This document shows positions 4,984-6,686 of a stretch of DNA of 6,686 nucleotides, in pieces. A model generated the notes under the pieces. The model was not told the origin of the DNA. It did no database searches and worked only from the letters and a program-made list of their open reading frames with translations. Origin of the DNA: an uncultured Lachnospiraceae bacterium (GTDB taxonomy: Bacteria > Bacillota > Clostridia > Lachnospirales > Lachnospiraceae); contig CAJOPP010000148.1 of assembly GCA_905236365.1 (NCBI GenBank), positions 1 through 6,686 on the forward strand, read 5' to 3'. The first letter of the stretch is position 1; each line of letters opens with the position of its first letter. The position numbers were made by a program, and so were the translations under genes.

Positions 4984-6651
4984 ATGAATATTATGTATTA
5001 TGAGCGTGAAGAACTGATAGCATTAATGAAGCATATGTCAGGTATGTATGATTTGGTCCGACTTGTGAATCCGGAAGAATGCAGGGAGTGGATATTGGAT
5101 GAGCAGGGGAATCTGGTGATTGGAAGTCCGTGCTATCAGGTATGGAATGAAAAACAGCGATGTGCTAATTGTGGAAGTTACAAAGCATGTAGAAGTGGGA
5201 AAAGAATTGAAAAGTCAGAAGTATTTGATGGAGATACTTATCACATTTTGATGGTTCCTGTAGATATTTCTTTGGGAGATGATGCGTTAGTGCGGTGCGT
5301 GTTGGAGTGTATTACCAGGACAAAGGGTATAGATCAGAGAATTATCGGTAATGGTAAGGTGGTTGTGGGAGCGGATCGGAAAGTACTGGTGGATCCACTT
5401 ACTGGTCTTCATAATTGGGATGGCTTTTTTCAAACTGTGAGAGAGCAGATGGAAGCACAACCGGAGAAGGATTGGGTGATTATAGTATATGATATTGCAA
5501 GCTTCAAACTGGTAAACGATCTCTTTGGAGAGGAAAAGGGAGATGAAATATTACTGAATGTTGCAGCAGTGATCAAATCAAAATGTCAGACGGGAGAAGT
5601 GTGTGCCCGTTTACGAGGCGATTTGTTTGCGGTATGTATTTACAAAGAGCACTACGATTCTTCTTTTGCAATCTCTGCGTCTCGAGATTTGCCGGATTTG
5701 CTTTCCAGTTCGCAATTCCATCTTCATATACAGGGAGGTGTTTATATTGTAGAAGATAAATCCCTGATGGTATCTTCTATGGTAGATCGTGCACAATTGG
5801 CATTATCCACAATCAAAGGAAGCAACGAACGAAGAATAATAGAGTTTGATGATTATCTGATGGAAAAGGTGCTAAAGGAACAGCAAATCATTACAGATTT
5901 TAGACGTGCATTGGAAGCCGGGGAATTTCATATGTTTCTCCAACCGCAGGTTTTCTATACCGGAGAAGTGAAGGGGGCAGAAGCACTTGTAAGATGGATT
6001 CGAAAGGATGGAACAATTGTTTCGCCAGGAGAGTTTCTGGAAGTGCTGGAACGGACAGAACTGATCACAGAATTAGATCGCTACATGTGGGAACAGGCGG
6101 CAAAGACACTTGCAGATTGGAAAGGCACTGACAAAGAGAATTTATATATATCGGTCAATATATCGCCAAGGGATTTTTTCTTTATGGATGTGCATGCGTA
6201 TGTGAATGAGTTGTTGAGCAAATATAATCTGGATAAGAAGCAATTAAAACTTGAAATCACAGAAACCATACTAATGCAGGATGAATCAAAACAACTTGCG
6301 TTGATTAATCAATTACATGATGAGGGATTTGATATTGAGATTGACGACTTCGGTAAGGGATATTCTTCTTTGAGTCTCTTGAAGGATATTAATGCAGATG
6401 TATTGAAGATTGACAAGGAGTTTCTAAGAGAGACGGAGAACAGCAAGCGAAGTGAGAAAATATTAGGAACGGTGATTGATATGTCAGACCGGTTGTCCAT
6501 ACGGGTGATAACAGAAGGCGTGGAGACTAAGGAACAGTTAGAAAAAATGATCAAATTGGGGTGTAACCTGTTTCAAGGATATTATTTCGCAAAGCCGATG
6601 TCTGTTTCTGAATTTGAAAAACGATGGTCAGACCTGAGTGCAGATATATAG
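4984..6651 (+). CDS. GGDEF-EAL protein, probable cyclic-di-GMP phosphodiesterase with degenerate GGDEF
   Basis: This 555-residue protein has no obvious signal peptide or membrane segment, so it should be cytoplasmic. Residues 1-130 form a PAS-like sensory region with clustered cysteines (C50, C60, C63, C69) that could bind a metal or sense redox state. A GGDEF domain follows (about 135-290, DPLTGLHN at 137-144). Its signature is RGDLF (211-215) instead of GGDEF, so the catalytic Glu is lost and cyclase activity is unlikely. The EAL domain (about 300-545) keeps the catalytic set: E333 in EALVRW, N392 in VNIS, E424 and E427 in LEITE, D454/D455 in DDFGKGYSS, K475 in LKID, E511 and E514 in EGVE, and Q531 in QGYYFAKP. 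It should hydrolyse c-di-GMP to pGpG, with the degenerate GGDEF domain perhaps acting as a GTP-sensing regulator. The start is supported by AGGAGA 6-7 nt upstream. It has its own promoter and appears unrelated to the SOS operon. Confidence 0.92.
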   Translation: MNIMYYEREELIALMKHMSGMYDLVRLVNPEECREWILDEQGNLVIGSPCYQVWNEKQRCANCGSYKACRSGKRIEKSEVFDGDTYHILMVPVDISLGDDALVRCVLECITRTKGIDQRIIGNGKVVVGADRKVLVDPLTGLHNWDGFFQTVREQMEAQPEKDWVIIVYDIASFKLVNDLFGEEKGDEILLNVAAVIKSKCQTGEVCARLRGDLFAVCIYKEHYDSSFAISASRDLPDLLSSSQFHLHIQGGVYIVEDKSLMVSSMVDRAQLALSTIKGSNERRIIEFDDYLMEKVLKEQQIITDFRRALEAGEFHMFLQPQVFYTGEVKGAEALVRWIRKDGTIVSPGEFLEVLERTELITELDRYMWEQAAKTLADWKGTDKENLYISVNISPRDFFFMDVHAYVNELLSKYNLDKKQLKLEITETILMQDESKQLALINQLHDEGFDIEIDDFGKGYSSLSLLKDINADVLKIDKEFLRETENSKRSEKILGTVIDMSDRLSIRVITEGVETKEQLEKMIKLGCNLFQGYYFAKPMSVSEFEKRWSDLSADI

Positions 6652-6657
6652 TGAAAA

Positions 6658-6674
6658 GGTAACTGTTCAGGTAG
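6658..6674. repeat. Fragment of the dispersed repeat after the GGDEF-EAL gene
   Basis: AGGTAACTGTTCAGG starts 7 bp after the stop codon. Its reverse complement, CTGAACAGTTACC, matches CTGAACAGTAACC at 4842-4854 with one extra T. The window ends before the rest of the copy can be seen. Confidence 0.45.
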
Positions 6675-6686
6675 CCTTGAAACGAC

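Overview
The window looks like a chromosomal accessory region of a low-to-mid GC gut Firmicute, most likely a Lachnospiraceae member (Blautia, Roseburia or Dorea type). Four things suggest this: the protein families, strong GGAGG-type ribosome binding sites, a Bacillus/Clostridium-type LexA box, and a cysteine-containing GGDEF-EAL protein of a style common in that family. The assignment is inferred from sequence style, not from a search.

Left third (1-2050) is a graveyard of mobile elements. Bases 2-121 hold what appears to be the C-terminal remnant of an ISLre2/UPF0236-type transposase. A mostly non-coding AT-rich stretch follows. On the minus strand there is an apparently intact IS91-like rolling-circle (HUH, two-tyrosine) transposase at 555-1718. 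The C-terminal catalytic half of a tyrosine recombinase (1705-2049) lies immediately upstream of it and overlaps it. The recombinase is cut off where a dispersed repeat begins.

Middle (2056-4337) is a DNA-damage cassette. A near-ideal sigma-A promoter (TTGCCA, 17 bp, TATAAT) has a near-perfect Gram-positive LexA box over its expected start site. Downstream lie a 511-residue Y-family translesion polymerase of the UmuC/UvrX/YqjW type and a YolD-like protein. This is the same gene order as uvrX-yolD and yqjW-yqjX in Bacillus subtilis. The two presumably form one SOS-induced operon. Imperfect inverted copies of a repeat bound the cassette, at 2056-2105 and 4774-4870.

The 4338-4983 intergenic region has no gene. 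It holds a run of strong hairpins (4391-4656), a bidirectional terminator-like site (4691-4760), two copies of the dispersed repeat and a promoter. This is the part least explained by known families. At 4984-6651 is a GGDEF-EAL protein with a degenerate GGDEF site and a complete EAL active site, which suggests a cyclic-di-GMP phosphodiesterase. A further fragment of the repeat lies just after its stop codon.

No clearly novel protein system is visible. The best candidates for follow-up are the tandem-hairpin region and the repeat-bounded polymerase/YolD cassette.
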